Below, in pieces: positions 44,226 through 56,364 of a stretch of DNA of 64,000 nucleotides. The first letter of the stretch is position 1. Every line of letters starts with the position of its first letter. Source of the stretch: Hysterangium stoloniferum. Its lineage: Eukaryota > Basidiomycota > Agaricomycetes > Hysterangiales > Hysterangiaceae. The notes beneath the pieces were generated by a model that was not told where the DNA came from, ran no database searches, and saw only the letters and a list, made by a program, of their open reading frames with translations. The stretch spans positions 248,001-312,000 of the forward strand of contig WHVD01000030.1 in the NCBI GenBank assembly GCA_015178975.1, in the 5' to 3' direction. A program made the position numbers and the translations under genes.

Positions 44226-46085
44226 ATGGATCTCCTCTCCCCACGACCTGCAGCGAAAGCGCAGCCAGTGCTGCATGCTTCTCGTTCTGTTGCAAGCGTC
44301 GCCGTCAAGGACACGTCCTCTAAAATGACATTGCGTGATTTTATAGTATCCAAATGTCCAGGAATTCTGAAAACGTTCAAGCCGCCATGGTGGCTGTTCA
44401 ATGGCCATCTCCAAACTATGTACGTTTCCGTTCTCTTTAGGATGGCATCCATGAATTCTTAAGTGTCGCTACCGAGCAGATATGTCGCTTTTGGAGATTT
44501 TTCAAAAATAGATAACGTGACTTATAAACGGTAAGTAATTAGGTTTTGCTCTGCACGGCCTTGTATCTATATCCCTTCAAGGGAACTGTTGGCAGTACCG
44601 GACGGTGGGACCCTGTATGTGTCTACGCAACCCCCTCCACCAGTCGTTTTTCACCTGAATCCCCCCTCAGAGGTTTAGACTTTACTGGGCCCACCGATCA
44701 GGAGGAATTGGATCCCGAAACACCCATATTAGTAGTATTGCATGGTATCTACCAATACATTTTTACCCTATCAGTACTCTCACCGTTTTTTAAAGGTCTA
44801 TCTGGTGGTATGAGTAGTTGTGGTCCTCCTCGCCGAAGATGATCAATATTCTTTGAGACAGGCTCGTATGAGGCATATGTACGGTCTATCGTGGCGACAG
44901 CTTGTGCACCAAAAGACAAGGGAGGATTAGGTTTCCGTGGTGTGGTCGTGAATTTCCGTGGCTGTGGGTACCAATTGCCTTAATGATGCCTTTACTTGCT
45001 TGACAATTTCAATACCCATTAGGTGCGGGTGTGGAGCTTACCAGCGCCCAACTGTACTCGGCTGGTTACACAGACGACCTCCGAAGAGCACTCTTTTACT
45101 TGTCTTTGAAATTTCCTCAGGCTAAAATGGTCGGACTCGGATTTTCATTAGGCGCGAATGTATTGACACGTTATTTGGGAGAAGAAGGTGAAAATAGCAA
45201 GTTGATATCAGGCTGTGCTCTAGCATGCGTAAATACTTTATCTTGAGTGTCTTCTGGTATATTATTCTGATGAGTATTATCTCAGCCATGGGACCTACAG
45301 AAAAACAGTTACAAGTAGGTTATGCCTTGTTACATTCGTTGGAGTCATTCTCTGATTCTTCTCATTTTTTCTCTGTCTTAGTCTAGAGGTGTGTTACACA
45401 TAAGAATGACCAGGGTTGACTTTCAAATATGCTAATAATCTATGTGTAGAATCGTTGGCTCCATAGAAACTTGTATTCCAAAACCATGGGGGAAAACCTT
45501 CGCAGACTCGCCCTTAGCCATATCGATCCGCTCCTTAGAAATGCACCAGCCGAATTTCTCTCAAATATAGAGGCAATGAAACGGCAAAAAAGTCCTTGCC
45601 TTATCGAGGTAGACGAAACCTTGACCCGCTTCGTCGGTGGGTCGTCTCCACCCTTCCCGTTGCCTTCTGCATCAGCATATTATGACTGGGCGTCAAGTCA
45701 CAAACACATAGCTAGTATCCGCGTCCCTTTCCTAGCCATCAGCTCATTGGACGACCCTATCGTAAAAGATGTACCTCTCCCAGTTCCCGATGAGGCGAAC
45801 TATACTGTAATCGTAACTACGCAGGGAGGCGGACATCTCGGATGGTTCCAGGAACAGAAGAAATCTGGATTTCTGGGTGTTGAGCGTTGGGTTAAAGAGC
45901 CTGTTTGTGAATGGCTAAGAGCGACTGGGGAAGATTTGATTGTAGAGCCTCGAGAGAAGGAGGAGGTAGAAACGGCAGACGGTTTTACGCGCATGGTTGG
46001 GAAGCCTCATATTGGGTATAAAGAGCTTGGTTCGACCAAGGTAGTTGCCCAAAAGGGTGCGAATGGTGTCTTGGCTGGTCTATAG
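44226..46085 (+). CDS. Alpha/beta hydrolase of the ABHD1/ABHD3/YheT family
   Basis: This family includes yeast medium-chain ester synthases/hydrolases and bacterial YheT. The first exon carries the family mark PPWWLFNGHLQTMY. Later exons give FGDFSKIDNVTYKR, VPDGGTLYVST, PILVVLHG, LSGG joined to SYEAYVRSIV, and FRGC. The nucleophile Ser is in GLGFSLGANVLTRYLGE near 45145, CALAC precedes WDLQKNS, the acid Asp is in ISSLDDPIV near 45755, and the His is in GGGHLGWF near 45833. The triad is complete. About eight exons have short GT-AG introns. The start at 44226 (MDLLSPRP) fits the family; an in-frame ATG at 44196 would add ten residues and cannot be excluded. The substrate is not predictable beyond esters or acyl groups. 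Confidence 0.88.
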
Positions 46086-46241
46086 GTGTTTGTGGCGATC
46101 TTATACCAAATTGTGTCTATTAATTTTGATATCTCTTTACTAGATTAATAATTAGAAGAGTGTCTTTGCCATATTTATCGAAAAAATTAGTGTATATATG
46201 TTTTGTGATATATACCCTATAGATTAAGGCGAAGTGTTATT

Positions 46242-46568
46242 TCATATTGTTCGCGGCTGCATCAATAAAATGGTTTTTTTGATTTGGAAGGCTCCATAAG
46301 GCGGCACCTTCCCGCCAGTCTGACGGTCTCCAAAAGCCTCATGAACATCGTAGAAGGCGTAGAGCCCCGAAAGATGTCCTTGCGGTTTAAAACGTTCTAA
46401 TGTTGTGTATATGTCGAACTGGTGGTTTTTCTGCTGTGGATTCTCCGCTCTAAACATCCCATTATAGAGCTTGTATTCGACTTGGTCTTTTAACAGAATA
46501 GTCTGCTTTCTGCCAGAATAAATGTAGGCACTGAATCTCCTTAGTCTCCAATTTTGGCAGAGTAACAA
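46242..46568 (-). CDS. Unrecognised 108-residue ORF
   Basis: It is open on the minus strand from MLLCQNWRLRRFSAYIYSG to IKKTILLMQPRTI. I see no known domain, signal peptide or membrane segment. It lies between the 3' end of the hydrolase gene (convergent) and a MITE, and may be a chance ORF or a piece of a larger decayed gene. No function is proposed. Confidence 0.2.
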   Translation of the reverse strand: MLLCQNWRLRRFSAYIYSGRKQTILLKDQVEYKLYNGMFRAENPQQKNHQFDIYTTLERFKPQGHLSGLYAFYDVHEAFGDRQTGGKVPPYGAFQIKKTILLMQPRTI

Positions 46569-46654
46569 CTCACAGGCCAGATTTTCTATTTAATAGAACA
46601 ATCCATGTAAGATTTAATAACCGTTTTAACTTAAATCTGATCGTAAAAGTTGGT

Positions 46655-46950
46655 GTTGCCAACGGCTAAGCCGGTCAAATCTAAAAAATTGACATAGAGC
46701 CTCAAATAAAATAGCTAAAATTCTGTAAGTATTTGACAAGATAGATCACTCTGAAACCCTAAGGGGCTCTGCTAACGCTAAACAAGCTATTTAGTTATTC
46801 AAAAGATACCGACCGGCTCACAAAGCGGCCCAAATTTTAACCGTTTTGCGAGCCACAGCTTTCAGAGCTATCTATCCTTTCAAATATTCTCAGAATTTAG
46901 CTATTTTATTTGATGCTCTATCTCAATTTTTTGAATTAACCGCTGGCAAC
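46655..46950. mobile_element. MITE with long imperfect inverted repeats
   Basis: About 296 bp starting gttgccaacggctaa and ending ttaaccgctggcaac. The two arms pair over more than 100 bp with mismatches (for example caaataaaatagctaaa against its complement tttagctattttattt). No coding sequence is present. Size and structure fit a miniature inverted-repeat transposable element. A target duplication is not clear, so the superfamily is open. Confidence 0.75.
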
Positions 46951-49614
46951 ATGACGAAAAGTGAGTGGCTGTTAAAATCAACTCTCTAGAGTTGATACAA
47001 GGTCCCGGAATATATAATGTAATTTCCGGTTGACCTCTACGAGTCCATCAGAAGGCCAACGGATAGCGCAAATATGTGACGGGTGCGTTAGCTACCTGTG
47101 TAGGAGTCAGTGAATTGTCGGTGTGCAGTGTGTCCTCGCCGCCTCCCCACCGGTAATAGTTTAATCGTATCGCTCTTAATGTCTTCTCACATTCTGAAAA
47201 AAGAAAAGTATTGTGTCATAACACAATAGCCAACTCACTGGCTTTCACAAGCAGTACTTTCGATACTTATATATCCTTTTTTTCCTAAATTTGAAGCTTT
47301 CAGCTACCACCTTGCCCTATACTTCGGAAAGATGCTCTAGACTGAAGAATATACACTCTTGCATAACTGTTACTTAATGTGGTATCACAGTAATGCACTA
47401 AGATGGCTTTAGTCAACTACCTGTAACTTGAAGGCAGCCGATGGTCTTGGGTGCCCCAACAGGATCGGGATTACCAATTTAAACTCTTAAAAACCTATAA
47501 CTGCTGTAATTGATATAACCGATAAGCACAACCATATCTAGAATCACCCCCCCCCCCTCCCGGGATCTTGGAAGTTCTGGTGCCATTTTAACTGATTGAT
47601 TCCATTTCAAGGGGAAGAAATCATATGCACAATGGAATATTTCTTAGTAAAATCCTGTGCGGGCTAGCATTAGTGAGGTCTCAGTGGATAATATTCGGAG
47701 TGCCCACAGCGCAGGGAAGAGGTTTCCGATATAAAAAAACTGAACATCACAAAAGACTGTGATCGTATGACTTAGTGTTCAAAGATGGCAAATAATTCAT
47801 TTTGTGGACGCGTTGAATGGAATATGTCATCATCAAACCATTAATAGTTCTTATACTGATATTTAATCCTTTAGAAAGTGATAATTCAAGTGACAAAGAG
47901 AAGATTAGTGGGACACACGGGACATACCTAGTGTAATAATCAGGAAGAGGAAATAGCGCCATATCCATTCTTTGATTAGTGCCTAGTAGTCAATATCCGC
48001 CAACCATTTTGGACGGGAAGGAGTTGCCGAAATCATCACCAAGAACTTCTGGGCGGTTCCTATAAGGGCCCTCCGATCCATAGCGGGCATATTGGAACAC
48101 GCTTAAAATGAATTTTCTGCTCATGATTTTGGAGGTTGGATGATGCATTTGGACACAAGTATCTATGACAGACGATGTGTTGATTAACCATTTCTTCGAT
48201 GAGGACATAGCGGTGTATATCAATTAGTAGTGTAAAATCGGAGACAACTTCTTAGTGCAAGCAACGACAAGGCAGATTTGCAACAACCTAATCGTGTTGG
48301 AATCGGTCGCATAAAAACGGCAGCAAATATATATTGTGTCTTCCAGATGAGGATTATTCCAGTGGGTATACAACAAAATTTAGAAGAAAGGCCACAGACT
48401 AGTCTAGAGTTCACTTCATCAGAGTCATATGATGAAACAGCGGGATTATCAGGAGGACTTTGCCGTTTCGCTATCACCTAATACACAGGCCAGCGAATGA
48501 TGAGGATTAGTCGCACCGAACAGTATAGTAGACATTCGAGGCCACTACAATTGGTTCGATATTCACGATAGGGTATGAGAGCAATAGGTATAATAGTGAG
48601 CCTGACCATATGAAATGAGTCATAAGGTCAACCATACGTGCCGTAGCCAGCATCTTCCTACTTGTTAGTGAGCAGTACGGTTTGAGACGGAATCCGCAGC
48701 GTGTAGCCATCCCTTGTGATAGCGTCACGCACACGTGCGGTGTGGTGCACCAGAGACAGGTCAGTATGGTCTAATGAGTTCTAAATGCTTATTTGAGCGA
48801 TGAAGCGAAAATAAAAAATAAAGAAATACTAAGCAAGCATTGGAGGTGCAGCTGATGCATAAGCAAGCATTGGAGGTGCAGCTGATGCATAAGCCGACCA
48901 TAGCCCAAACCATCCAAATTAACCTCAATACAAGCAAGTTCGCTGACCTACGGGTTTTAGCCACGTGAGCTTCGAGACGGGCTACCACTGATCCGGCCCT
49001 TGCAGATTTGATCAGTGGAGTTGATACATGACAGCCACCCACAACTTTTGGGTCCTACGCCTTTCCGATGCATCCGTCCAGAACCATACTCTTTTTTTCG
49101 TCTACTTTTTTTTTTTTGTTTTTTTTTTTTGTGGAGCGTAGTAGCCAAGCCGCTCTCCATAAATCCGCGTAATTTTCACTGGCTCATCCCGAGCGGGCCA
49201 CAAGGAGGAAATACACACTGCCGGAAATACTTTTTTCTTCTTGGACATGGGAAAGGTAGTTTTGATGTTTGCAGCTTCAAATAACGTTATGATGAGATTA
49301 AATTTAACCATTATGCTGTCATCCAGAGCATCAGAAGCCTGAATCATTGTAAACGATCCCTAACAATACTCGCGAGGTCACAAGAGCAGTCATTTGAGGG
49401 TCAGTTCATTCGTAGCCTGGCATAACCTCGGCGCGGTACCAAGTTTAGATATATAACATACATATAAAAAACATGAGGCGGGAGATCAACAATTGGTCAA
49501 TATAAATTTTCCTAATTAGGAACCATTCAAAGAAGTTTGACTTTACGCCCCCAATTTAAAAGCTGCAGCCAAAAGGGCGCTGGTCATCACTCTCTGGTTG
49601 CTCTTATTCTACAC
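46951..49614. other. 2.7-kb region without a supported gene
   Basis: Weak coding hints occur on the minus strand. One is an exon-like piece at about 47049-47196 ending in YLRYPLAF and preceded by a gtgagt to tttcag intron-like gap. Others are open pieces at 47990-48223 and 48220-48477. I could not join them to a known family. It also has homopolymer C (47548-47558) and T runs (about 49094-49132) and a 30-bp tandem duplication. The last 150 bp act as promoter side of the GH5 gene. Confidence 0.4.
48831..48890. repeat. Perfect tandem duplication of 30 bp
   Basis: The unit begins aagcaagcattgg and ends gctgatgcat, occurs twice without mismatch, and is followed by the first four bases of a third unit. 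It is recent, as there is no divergence. No coding context. Confidence 0.95.
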
Positions 49615-51861
49615 ATGTTGTTTCCTGGGATTTTCCTTGCATCGTTAGGTGTTACCCATGTTTTTGCGTCGGGTAGCCTGCCCGTTAGCAAAATTTATGG
49701 CGTCAATGTACGATGTTTACGTGTCGGAAACGCTTAACTTCTCAATGGTTTCTTTCTCAGCTGGGCTCGTGGCTTTTGCTCGAGCCATGGATGCTCCCCA
49801 ACGAATGGGTCAAAATGGGCGGCGAAACCTGTTTCGAAACTGGCGGGTGTACTACTTGCGTCGCATCTGAGTTCGATCTTGTGAAGAAACTGGGCCAGGC
49901 CGAGGCTGATAAAGTCTTTCTTCAACATTGGCAAACTTGGTTCACAGAGGAAGACGTAAGAAACATCGTGGATGCTGGTTTGAACACAGTCAGAATACCT
50001 GTGGGTAATTTATTTACATTGCGACTGTCTACAAGACCCCTTCAACGTGTTGTTTTATTATCTTTTATCTGGAGTGGTTCATCTTCCGATTTTTCAAACG
50101 TGACTAATTGTGTATTTTAAGCTCGGCTACTGGATTATTGAATCGCTTGTGGATCGAACAACCGAGTTCTACGTGCGTTATTAATCCAAATATTTTCTAG
50201 TAAAGATTTTTAACACCTATTTACTCATAGCCACGTGGAGGAATCAAAGAACTGGTACTAAACTTGACAATAAATTCATTTGGAAATGCTTAGCATTAGC
50301 GGTGTAGAAACGAGGGTTACAGCAGCTGAAATCCGCTGGTATCAACGTCCTTTTGGATTTCCACGCCATGCCTGGCGTATCCAGCTCTGGCCAAATGTTT
50401 GCAGGTCCGTGTATTATCGGATGCTTTCACAAAATGGAGACCTAATAGCATAATACAAATTTCATGGCAGGCCACTGCACCACCGACGTGCAATTTTATG
50501 TGAGAGCCTTGTACCTTTTTTTTAAAAAAAGTACACATTCTTACCAAATTCTAGACCCCTCCCAACTACTTTCGTGCCCTTCAATGGGCTGCCATCACAA
50601 CTTTCATAACTCATGTGGATCCCGCTTTCAGCACTGTATTTGCAATCGAAGCTGTGAATGAGCCCCTCAACGACCCTACAATGACACCAGGATATGGTGA
50701 TTGTAAGTTGTTGTCTTTCTCAGCATCCACGGTGTTTTTAATTTTGCCTGTACATCAGACTTAAAGGACTTCACTCTCGTCATTCGTGCTGTGGAATTAG
50801 CCTTGGGTATTATTTGCCCTGATGTCAACTACCACTCGCTCTTCGACCTTGCTGTTCCCTTGGCCAGCGAGACGTCTAAGCGCGCAGGCATTTCTAGTTC
50901 GATTGGAGCATCCGTTTCTCTCTCGGCCTTGGCTAGTAGTTGTGGAGGACGCGTTGGAGATGTTTTGATATCCATTATCCCGATTATTCAAAATGTCTCG
51001 GATGAGCTCGGGGTGCCCAATCCGTTGCTCAGCTCTATTCTTGGAAGTCTACTCGGCGGCGTTAATAGACAATGCATCCACACAACGTGAGTTTTTGTTT
51101 CCCCTTTCTTCCCTTTTTTGCCACACTTTTTGGATTAACCCGATTTACGCGGTAGTTACATGGATGTTTTGTGGCAGAATACACAGGGCTTTAACCCTGC
51201 GGATGCTGTTCAGGGTCCAGCCATGTTTGACGACCATCTTTGTACCTATTTTCATCGTTTTTATCATTCTACATGTTTCTAAACCTCTCCAGATTATTCC
51301 TTCGGCGGCGTGGCTGATCCGAACCCTCAGGCGTATTTGAAGTCCATTTGTAGTATGTATTAGCATTCCAAATCTGTTTGCTGATACTCATATAATGGTC
51401 AGATCTTCAGCGAGTTACGAACGACACTACCCTAGATAACTTACCGATGATCTTCGGAGAATGGTCTATTTCGACAAACTTCAATGCAGTCAGTGATCTT
51501 CATCTTCCAAATACATAGGACATTTTGCTCATGTTTTACTAGACTGATGGATTCCTGGACCAATGTAAGTTTACGTTTTGATCATTAACTAAGCGAGCGC
51601 CCGATGTCAGTTCGTAGGGGCCGACGCTCAGAAATTGATGTACTCCCAATCCTCTGGGTGGATTTTCTGGAGCTTCAAAATTGAAGATAATAACTCTTTC
51701 CAGAGACAATGGTGAGACATCACACTTAGAGCCCACTAATTGTCCGCATTGAACTGATGGCGTCATGCAGGGATTATTTCGCTGCCCTTGCCGCTGGCCA
51801 TTTCACCAAAGACCCTGCAGCGCTCCACGATCCCCATGTGTGCGATAGTTTCCGAACCTAG
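49615..51861 (+). CDS. Glycoside hydrolase family 5, exo-beta-1,3-glucanase-like, secreted
   Basis: Such enzymes trim beta-1,3-glucan in the fungal wall or in substrates. The start at 49615 gives a signal peptide (MLFPGIFLASLGVTHVFASG); an in-frame ATG 78 nt upstream would bury it. The first intron (after KIYGVN, at 49708) leads to LGSWLLLEPWMLPNEWV and MGGETCFETGGCTTC, then EFDLVKKLGQ, AGLNTVRIP, LGYWIIESLVDRTTEFY and INVLLDFHAMPGVSS. The acid/base Glu is in IEAVNEPL (about 50660) and the nucleophile Glu in IFGEWSIS (about 51459). A WIFWSFKIED motif comes late, and the last exon ends near HVCDSFRT with stop at 51859-51861. At least ten exons are needed. Both catalytic residues are present. 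The extreme C-terminus is less sure, since another short exon could follow. Confidence 0.87.
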
Positions 51862-53546
51862 AGGGGCAAATCCCCAATCTACATATTTTTTTCATGTTCC
51901 TGACATCCATCCACTCCTTTGATACGCCGCCCCGATCATTTTCATACACGCTGTCATTTCAGTACGTCTGTAATAACACTTATTCAAGCGAACGCATAGC
52001 CTCGCTGGCAACTGTTTGCTTGATGTATCTGTTGTCTGAAATATTCAAGGGAACTGACCTGTATCTCAAGATTCCCATATTTTAGTTTTTGAGTCCGCAT
52101 TCGATTCTGCGCTTTGGCATATGGAGTTCGAACTCTTTTTCACTATTTGCAAAGGTTTATTAATCATTGGTGGTCAACCGTACGAATTTGACAGGAATCT
52201 CGGCAGACAAGATGCCGTCAACGTCAGTCCCTTAGAGTGATCTACGAAAAGATAGTCGGTTAGCGGATCAAGCCAAATTGATTGGTGGGAACGTTACATC
52301 CTATGTTGCGCTGTCACATCCTCCACCCCTGTTCTCATGAGTCTACAATTTTGACGGATCATTTCCGGGTATATGTGCCCCCCGTGTTCCGCAACTGATA
52401 ATCCCGAACCATCAACAGCTCAAACGCAGAAGTGTGAACACTGACAATGTGACAACCTATGTCCTTCATCGGTAAGCACATCCCTTCCGTGAAATCCCCT
52501 CTTCCACCTTTGACCTTCCTATGCAATCTCATACACCGTGCGTTCTTGAAAAAATAGCGGATGGCGAGGACTGGCAGAGCACAACACGGTATGCCGGTGT
52601 GACAAGCTGAGGAGGCGAATTGTGAGGAACCTCCAGCGGTTATATTATCCTGGGTTGATACACATCAGGTACTAATAATACGTATTCGTAGAATATATAC
52701 TCTATTATCTATTTTTACTTAACTCTTTTCTGATGTGTATACGCTCTCTTATGGGCTTAAAAGTTTGCGGTAATCTGGTATTGGCTTCCATATCGCCCAC
52801 CCTTGCAACACACTGACGCTGATCCTCGTTGGTTACTCACAGCAAAAGACGAATTCAATAGTCACTCCATTTACTATGGACGATGCACCGTGAAGAGTGC
52901 GGCGAAGACATAGGACATATGGTCAACATATGCATACAGTACGAATTTCCACTTAGGCTCATCAGTGATACGAATGAGCACATACGTAGGCTGCATAGGT
53001 ATATACTATTTACATGATCTGAGCCAATCGGATTTTGATCACGCACCCATCGAAGTACGGGGGAAGTTGACATCAATTTTCGCTTAGCGTTCATACGTCC
53101 AAATACGAGGTGAAAATACAGGGACCTCTTCCGAGCTTCTGTGATCAAGACGGATCAAGCCGCACTTGCCAGGCAGTGAGCATTTCTTGTCAGAGAATTG
53201 ATAAGGTCTAATTATACTCTGGCAGCGGCGCTTGCACTGCTGTGATCATGATCTCATTTGCCTCTGATGTGAGCGTCTAGCCACTTACAAGACGATATCG
53301 TAAAGCACTCATCACTGCCTCTTTGATGTGATCTTCTCAATGCAGTGTGGTCACGCTGATCTTGTGTTATGCATCATGACTGCTATGCAAGTACATTCAG
53401 TTTTGCGCCGATCCTGTTGGCGAGGGGGCATGTAAAAAAATCTCTTGTCACATATAAAAGCATTTGAACAATCTGCATCTCCACTGATTACTTACTTTAC
53501 TATCTCAACTACTAGTACCCGCCTCCACGCCCCTCTCCTCTCACCT
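51862..53546. other. Spacer between the GH5 gene and the zinc-finger array
   Basis: 1.7 kb with short ORFs only (for example 51894-52085 plus and 52855-53148 minus), none with a domain. A TATA-like catataaaag at 53450-53459 lies about 90 bp before the first zinc-finger start and could be its core promoter. Confidence 0.45.
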
Positions 53547-54633
53547 ATGGATCCCTCCTCATCACAAACTTCTCAATATCAATGGGGATCTACTGGAATA
53601 GATACCACTCTTCTTAACACACACATTGACGATACGATACTTTACTCTAATCCGGAAGATCCCACACGTTATGCTGGTATGACAATTCACCACCGACAAG
53701 CTAAATATTGATTTCCCCTTTGTATCACTTCTCTTTAGGATTTGAATCAGCAGTTGTAAACGCCACAAATGAAATTCGCAGCCATGTCGAAACCATGCCC
53801 AATATGCAGGACTACCGTGCGCTCATCCTTAGTATTCTAATTAGCCACACTAATCATGCCTGGTGATAGCAGATCTGTTAATTGACATGGGAAGTGACCA
53901 AGGTACGCGGATGAAAATCCCCTCAGTTAAGCTTCACGTGACCCACCAGGCAGCTCCGATAGGAATACACAACAACGAATTGAGTAGCTTCCAGTCGTCA
54001 GATATCCAATTGCAACAGCAAGATGAACCTCACTCGGTAAGTGACCTCGGAATAGGATCCAAGGCCATGCTCATGAATGTCACAGAGCGGATCATCACCG
54101 TCTTCCACTATTGCCGCATTCCCCTCTTCATCCGAAAATATTCAGCATACCTGGGTACAAGTAAAGGAAAAAATGCCGAATAAAACATTAGCTCAACATG
54201 TCGCTGAAGTTTACCACGATGGTGTCCATTCATTTTTTTGTGGCTGGCCAGATTGCAAACATCCCGTGGGATTCACCCTGAAAAACCAGGTGATCACTCA
54301 TATGCGTTCAGCTCACCTTCAGGAAAGAACGTTCCTTTGCATCGCTTGGTGAGTCGATCCTCATATGCATTACGATCTATTTATAGAAATATATCTTCTT
54401 AGCAACACGTCATTCGCACGCAAACAAGACGCAATCCGACATGTAGTGTCGATGAATCGGGGCAAACAATACAGATGTAGTATCTGGTGAGTCTCAATGG
54501 CAATGGCTTCGAAATTTGTATTAAAACACCTCTTAGCCAAAAAGCATATTCACGGAAGCACTACAGAGACACGCACGAAGAACGCTGCTTGTTAGAAGCC
54601 ACTGCCACGCCTGATCAGAGAGTCACGGTCTAG
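53547..54633 (+). CDS. Zinc-finger array gene 1 (three-finger protein)
   Basis: The start MDPSSSQTSQYQWGS opens a Ser/Gln/His-rich, probably disordered N-terminal half made of several small exons (first exon 53547-53676). The C-terminal half has three fingers. The first has Cx4C and Hx4H (FFCGWPDC, then THMRSAH). The second starts CIAC and has NTSFARKQDAIRH but no fourth ligand at the usual place. The third is C2HC (CSIC, then THEERC). Introns at 54349-54402 and 54487-54536 split the second Cys codon (TG|C) of fingers 2 and 3. The stop is at 54631-54633. DNA or RNA binding is inferred from the fingers. Some N-terminal exon borders (53800-54050) are uncertain. Confidence 0.75.
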
Positions 54634-55522
54634 ACAGACACGTACTCTCACGCCTCGTGCCCTACGCCTCACGGACTATCTTATTACACTCACGAGACCT
54701 ACCATATTCCCCATTTCGTTACTATATGTCTCCGTCCAAGCCAAAACTAGAGCGCTGCTCCTCACGCTGGGATGGACTCTTCTAGAATGACCATTGAAGA
54801 ACTTTCTTTCTTACAATTCTAATAATGCATTAAAATCTATATAGATGGTTGATCGATCCTAATTCCGATGTCCTATCCGCGATAGCGATATCGTTCTAGA
54901 GAGTGCAGTACTCTTTGCGGCGGGTTCGTAGCAGTTCAATATTCAAGGAAGGAAACCATCAAATCTCGGTAAAGCTAACACCGCACATGTGGAGGTGAAC
55001 GCTGAAAATTGGCGCCTCTGACAAAATATCTTGTTCATGTCGTTGTTACCATAAGCGGAATATCGGAGCGGAGTCCGAAGGTCGGAGTTTAATTCAAGCC
55101 CCGATTATACTCCGCCAATTGCTTCGATAGCTATCGTGTATTATTCATCCTACTCGCCCGTCAGCTCCATATCCCAGAAACATCGAAATCTGATATTTAC
55201 TACATGCGCGGCTTTTCGTAATTTACTTGAGGCAAATCGACGTCATTGAAGTCCCAGTAATTTAAAGCGGAGTATTTACTCAGTCCATCAGAACTCCCCC
55301 TGAGCACCCATCGATGTATCCTCCATACACCCTCCATGAGTACCCAAGGACCGATAATTATCAAGGGGAAAATTCTCTTCCAAACAACGGACGAGAAAGT
55401 CGTATGTGGACAATTAGTATTGTTTTCGCCCACCAGACACTGACGGTCTTTAAAAAATGGTTCCACTGAAAGAATATGGACATTGCGAGTAGATCTTATT
55501 ACGATCTCACACCATCCTACTA
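54634..55522. other. Spacer between zinc-finger genes 1 and 2
   Basis: AT-rich spacer with one minus ORF (55200-55466, 88 codons, with a hydrophobic stretch IFPLIIIGPWVLMEGVW) that I do not recognise and give low weight. A Gly/Ser-type GC-rich phrase (ggagcggagtccgaaggtc) at 55063-55081 stands out, but no repeat partner was found. Confidence 0.4.
55200..55466 (-). CDS. Unrecognised 88-residue ORF with a hydrophobic segment
   Basis: It is open on the minus strand from MEPFFKDRQCLVG to QVNYEKPRM, with one possible membrane segment in the middle. It has no known domain, and no paralogue is seen next to the other array members. It could be a chance ORF. No function is proposed. Confidence 0.15.
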   Translation of the reverse strand: MEPFFKDRQCLVGENNTNCPHTTFSSVVWKRIFPLIIIGPWVLMEGVWRIHRWVLRGSSDGLSKYSALNYWDFNDVDLPQVNYEKPRM

Positions 55523-56364
55523 ATGCATATTTCTACCAATATAGCGCTTCAACAGCAGGGTTCTACTTCTCAACATCATGGTACTGATTTGTGATATTCC
55601 AAGCTGCCATGGTTTTACCATATATGTTAGGAAATTTGCCCGTCGACCAGGTGGATTACTCCAGTAGGAGTAAGAATCTTATGATATAATTAACTAGTGA
55701 TAAAGCTAATAAATCAGGCCCGGTCCAGGAGCATTCATGGAACAATGTGCAAGGAGCAGCGCACCCGCAACAGACAGAATGGAACACTGTATGCTAATTA
55801 TTTGGTGTAAAGAATTTATCCAATAACCTCGTATATCTAGCACGGTGAACCTAATAGTCATCCGGTGTCGGATTCATGGCCTCCCCGCCATGAGTGGACG
55901 GAATCACGTAACACCACAATGGCGAAGGTCATAGAACCTCTGATGATAGAGTCTCACGATAATAACGGCAAACGTTTCTTTTGCGGATGGGCAGGATGTG
56001 ACCATGTTAGCGGCTTCGTGCGGAAAGCCCAATTAATGACCCATATTAGATCCGTGCATCTATCTGAAAAGCCATTCTTATGCACAACATGGTGAGCTAC
56101 TTCCCTTGTGGAGCTTGACATGAAAACCTGGACTTGATACCATCTTCAGTAACGCCTCATTCACACGACGGCAAGACGCTGTTCGGCACGTGGAAACAAT
56201 GAATAGTGGTAAACAGTACAGATGCACTCTTTGGTAAGATTTTCACAAAATTGTTCACATTGGCTAAAATCTTCATACATATCCTGTGCAGTGATGAAGG
56301 CTTTGCAAGGAAAGACTACCGAGACCGACACACTGAGCGATGTAAATCTAGTAGACACCTGTAG
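55523..56364 (+). CDS. Zinc-finger array gene 2 (three-finger protein)
   Basis: The start at 55523 (MHISTNIALQQQGSTSQHH) opens several short exons separated by introns of about 50 nt, giving a Gln/His/Pro-rich N-terminal half. The fingers are RFFCGWAGCDH with THIRSVH, then CTTC with NASFTRRQDAVRH (no fourth ligand at the usual place), and CTLC with RHTERC. After finger 1 an intron follows ...ACATG (donor gtgagc, acceptor ttcag, next base T), and after GCACTCTTTG another begins gtaaga. Both split a Cys codon as TG|T. The stop is at 56362-56364 after SSRHL. It shares its architecture with the copies on either side. Confidence 0.8.

Noticed and set aside
49094-49132. T-rich run considered as the poly(A) tail of a minus-strand LINE or SINE
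   Set aside because: No reverse transcriptase, Pol III box or target duplication was found around it.
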